Positions 39,125-40,748 of a stretch of DNA of 40,748 nt are shown here, piece after piece (the first letter of the stretch is position 1; the number at the start of each line of letters is the position of its first letter). This DNA comes from an uncultured Clostridium sp. Lineage in GTDB: Bacteria; Bacillota; Clostridia; Lachnospirales; Lachnospiraceae. Location of the stretch: contig UQMJ01000025.1 of the NCBI GenBank assembly GCA_900542035.1, positions 1 through 40,748 on the forward strand, in the 5' to 3' direction. The notes beneath the pieces are model-generated. The model did no database searches. It was not told where the DNA came from and saw only the letters and a program-made list of their open reading frames with translations. A program made the translations under genes and the position numbers.

Positions 39125-40309
39125 TTATTCAACTGCTCTGTGATAGATTGCTGTATGCTGATTGCTGGTGTAATCGGCAACACTGGTTGTTGCCGGAGTA
39201 TAAGTGAGAACACCAGTTAATTTTTTGGCAACTTCCACGTTGGTGTTGGGATATAAATGTCCATAGGTTCCTAACGTAGTCTGTATCTTTTCATGCCCCA
39301 GACGTTCTTTAATCAATAAAGGATTTTCACCCATACTGATGAGCAGGGAAGCATGGGAATGTCTGAGTGCATGAATCTTGATACGGTGTACGCCTGACAA
39401 TCCAGCAAGTTTTTCTAATGCCCGTGGGAGGGTGTGCTTACTGGTGGGAATCCCATTGTAGCTTAGTACAAGGTCGCAGCCCTTTAAAACCTTTTGCTGT
39501 ACTTCCTGCCATGCTTTCAATTCTTTGATGGTATCTGTGTCAATATAGATAGTGCGAATACTGGCTTGTGTCTTTGGCTCCACAAATTTGTATTCGTCCA
39601 TTGTTTTATAGTACAGCGTTTTCGTTATACTTAAAAGTCCGGTTTCAAAGTTGATGTCCGACCATTGCAGGGCTGCGGCTTCTCCGATTCTCATTCCGGT
39701 CATAAACAGGAGCCAGTATGAGATGAAAAGGTAATGTTCGTAATAATCGCCCTTGTAGAGCAGGGAAATTACCTTTTGAAATTCATCCAGTGTCCAAAAA
39801 TCCACTTTTGTTTTCTTGCTCTTGATGTTTCCTATCATTCGTGACGGATTTTTCTTTGCAAGACCGAGAACAACTGCTCTGTCAAAGGCAATGGAGAGCA
39901 TACCCTGTACAATACGGATATAGTTTGGACTAAATTCTTTTGCGAGTTCAAGCTGCCAGTTCTGGACGTTAATGGGTTCTATCTCATCCACCGTCATTTT
40001 GTAAAAGTATGAAAAATGCTTCTGAATGGTAGAACGGCGGTTCAGATAGGTACTTTCCTTTACCTGTGTTTTATACCAAGGCAGGTAAGTTTCTTCAATG
40101 AACTGTTGAAAGGATAGCTGCTGTTTCTTTTCCGTTAATTCCTCTGTGGATGTCAGCATAAGCTTTGAATATGCTTCTCTAGCTTCCTTTTTTGTCTTGA
40201 ATCCGCTTTTGTATTTCTGAATCTGTTTTCCGGTAATCGGATGAAAACCTAAGTTTGCTCTAAAATAATAAGTTCCGTTTTCTGCTTTCTTAATAGGGTC
40301 TTTTGCCAT
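39125..40309 (-). CDS. int: Tyrosine integrase, Tn916-type
   Basis: 394 aa. N-terminal arm-binding domain (GTYYFRANLGFHPITGKQIQKYKSGF), core-binding domain, then catalytic domain with GMRIGEAAAL (Arg), HALRHSHASLL (His-x-x-Arg) and RLGHEKIQTTLGTYGHLYP (His and Tyr). ATG 40309 follows AAGGAG; a longer frame to 40345 lacks a ribosome site. Related in layout, but not close in sequence, to the integrase at 10993-12078. It should catalyse integration at guaA. Confidence 0.93.
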   Translation of the reverse strand: MAKDPIKKAENGTYYFRANLGFHPITGKQIQKYKSGFKTKKEAREAYSKLMLTSTEELTEKKQQLSFQQFIEETYLPWYKTQVKESTYLNRRSTIQKHFSYFYKMTVDEIEPINVQNWQLELAKEFSPNYIRIVQGMLSIAFDRAVVLGLAKKNPSRMIGNIKSKKTKVDFWTLDEFQKVISLLYKGDYYEHYLFISYWLLFMTGMRIGEAAALQWSDINFETGLLSITKTLYYKTMDEYKFVEPKTQASIRTIYIDTDTIKELKAWQEVQQKVLKGCDLVLSYNGIPTSKHTLPRALEKLAGLSGVHRIKIHALRHSHASLLISMGENPLLIKERLGHEKIQTTLGTYGHLYPNTNVEVAKKLTGVLTYTPATTSVADYTSNQHTAIYHRAVE

Positions 40310-40345
40310 GATTTCACTCCTTACATAAATGTGCAAGAAGTACAA

Positions 40346-40540
40346 TCAGTTTGATTTATCAGTAAAAGTAATCCCTAGCAATTCTTCCACAGCTTCTCTG
40401 GGAACCCTGTCCAGTTTGCGTGACTGATAGTAGGTATGCCCTTTTGAAATCATAAGTTTTTTTGCTTCTCTTATGATGTCTGCTGCGAATGAAGTCCCAT
40501 AACCCAGTTCTATTAAGTCTTTTTTTGTTACTGTAATCAT
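40346..40540 (-). CDS. DUF3173 protein, excisionase-like
   Basis: 64 aa starting MITVTKKDLIELGYGTSFAA. The DUF3173 family is a small helical DNA-binding protein coded just before the integrase in Tn916-like elements, probably the recombination directionality factor. AAAGGAGG precedes ATG 40540. The integrase begins 36 bases downstream, so the two are one transcript. Confidence 0.85.
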   Translation of the reverse strand: MITVTKKDLIELGYGTSFAADIIREAKKLMISKGHTYYQSRKLDRVPREAVEELLGITFTDKSN

Positions 40541-40714
40541 GTTCCTCCTTTCCATAGACCAGATATGGAACCCTCAATATCTGTCTATATTATATCAGAT
40601 TTTGTGGCAAAAGTAATATTAAGATTGTATTTCCTGCAAATAGCTATTTGATTTTGAATGAAAAATTCTAATTCAAAATGGTATCTAAGCAAGCCGAACA
40701 GCTTTCGCTAAAGC

Positions 40715-40748
40715 TCATGGGAATCTCACCCCTGCATGGTTCTCATCC
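40715..40748 (-). CDS. Possible 3' end of a gene entering from the right
   Basis: On the minus strand the frame from 40747 reads ten codons ending AGVRFP and a TGA at 40717-40715. Too short to identify, and it could be chance. The stretch 40556-40714 shows no other gene. Confidence 0.2.
   Translation of the reverse strand, partial: DENHAGVRFP

Larger units (their letters stand above)
39045..40748. mobile_element. Left edge of a second integrative element next to guaA (continues beyond window)
   Basis: An integrase (39125-40309) and a DUF3173 gene (40346-40540), both on the minus strand, form the standard end module of Tn916-like elements. They point toward guaA, whose 3' end is a known island integration hotspot. 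The attachment core probably lies in the guaA end (GAGTTTGAATAG). The other boundary is outside the window, so the left limit is approximate. Confidence 0.72.

Noticed and set aside
40659..40719. 16-residue frame starting MSFSESCSACLD on the minus strand near the window end
   Set aside because: No ribosome site of its own and no homology that I recognise; probably chance.

Overview
The window reads as a low-to-mid GC Bacillota chromosome, most likely a Lachnospiraceae-type gut Clostridium. The basis is strong AGGAGG ribosome sites, tRNAs without an encoded CCA, a BmpA/NupOPQ nucleoside importer, LicT-controlled beta-glucoside genes, two Firmicute-type integrases and a Tn916-like DUF3173/integrase pair. 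The host assignment is inference; no rRNA is present.

Layout. 1-240: the end of a tRNA cluster (tRNA-Glu, partial, and tRNA-Thr) with terminators. 305-9141: a nucleoside uptake and salvage operon, bmpA - yjjI - yjjW - nupO - nupP - nupQ - cdd - add. A glycyl radical enzyme of the YjjI family and its YjjW activase sit inside the importer operon. 9116-10759: promoter, LicT-type antiterminator target (RAT), terminator and 6-phospho-beta-glucosidase bglA1. 10857-20623: a roughly 9.75 kb integrative element inserted in the 3' end of a minus-strand tRNA-Gly and bounded by a 19-bp direct repeat. It carries an integrase, a type I toxin-antitoxin locus, a hairpin-dense non-coding region, divergent repressor and Cro-like genes, an Xis-like protein, a DUF3987 protein, a Uma2 nuclease, a second XRE regulator with paired operators, an ImmA/IrrE peptidase with a G8 tract, iteron-like repeats and a sigma factor split by one amber codon. 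The layout resembles a phage satellite or small integrative element; no structural or conjugation genes are seen. 20819-25386: a second, nearly identical promoter-RAT-terminator leader, then bglP (PTS EIIBCA), bglA2 and licT. The element therefore splits what was a contiguous LicT regulon.

25400-39044 is ordinary chromosome: a small secreted cell-wall-binding protein, a type IIA topoisomerase pair (ParE/ParC-like), asd, galM, an EamA transporter, topoisomerase III, a left-handed beta-helix acyl/nucleotidyltransferase-like protein, a Mn-type CDF exporter on the minus strand, and guaA. The guaA product is unusual: its glutamine amidotransferase domain is shortened and lacks the catalytic Cys and His-Glu, so the enzyme may depend on ammonia. 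From just after guaA to the window end lies the edge of a second integrated element (integrase plus DUF3173), which runs out of the window.

How the genes work together: nucleosides are imported by BmpA/NupOPQ and deaminated by Cdd and Add; YjjI/YjjW probably acts on a linked nucleoside or deoxyribose-derived compound. Aryl-beta-glucosides are imported and phosphorylated by BglP and hydrolysed by BglA1/BglA2, with LicT relieving both terminators when substrate is present. The most notable points are the YjjI/YjjW placement, the type I toxin-antitoxin locus, the hairpin array, the amber-interrupted sigma factor, the long-range complementary repeats in the DUF3987 gene and the reduced GuaA.
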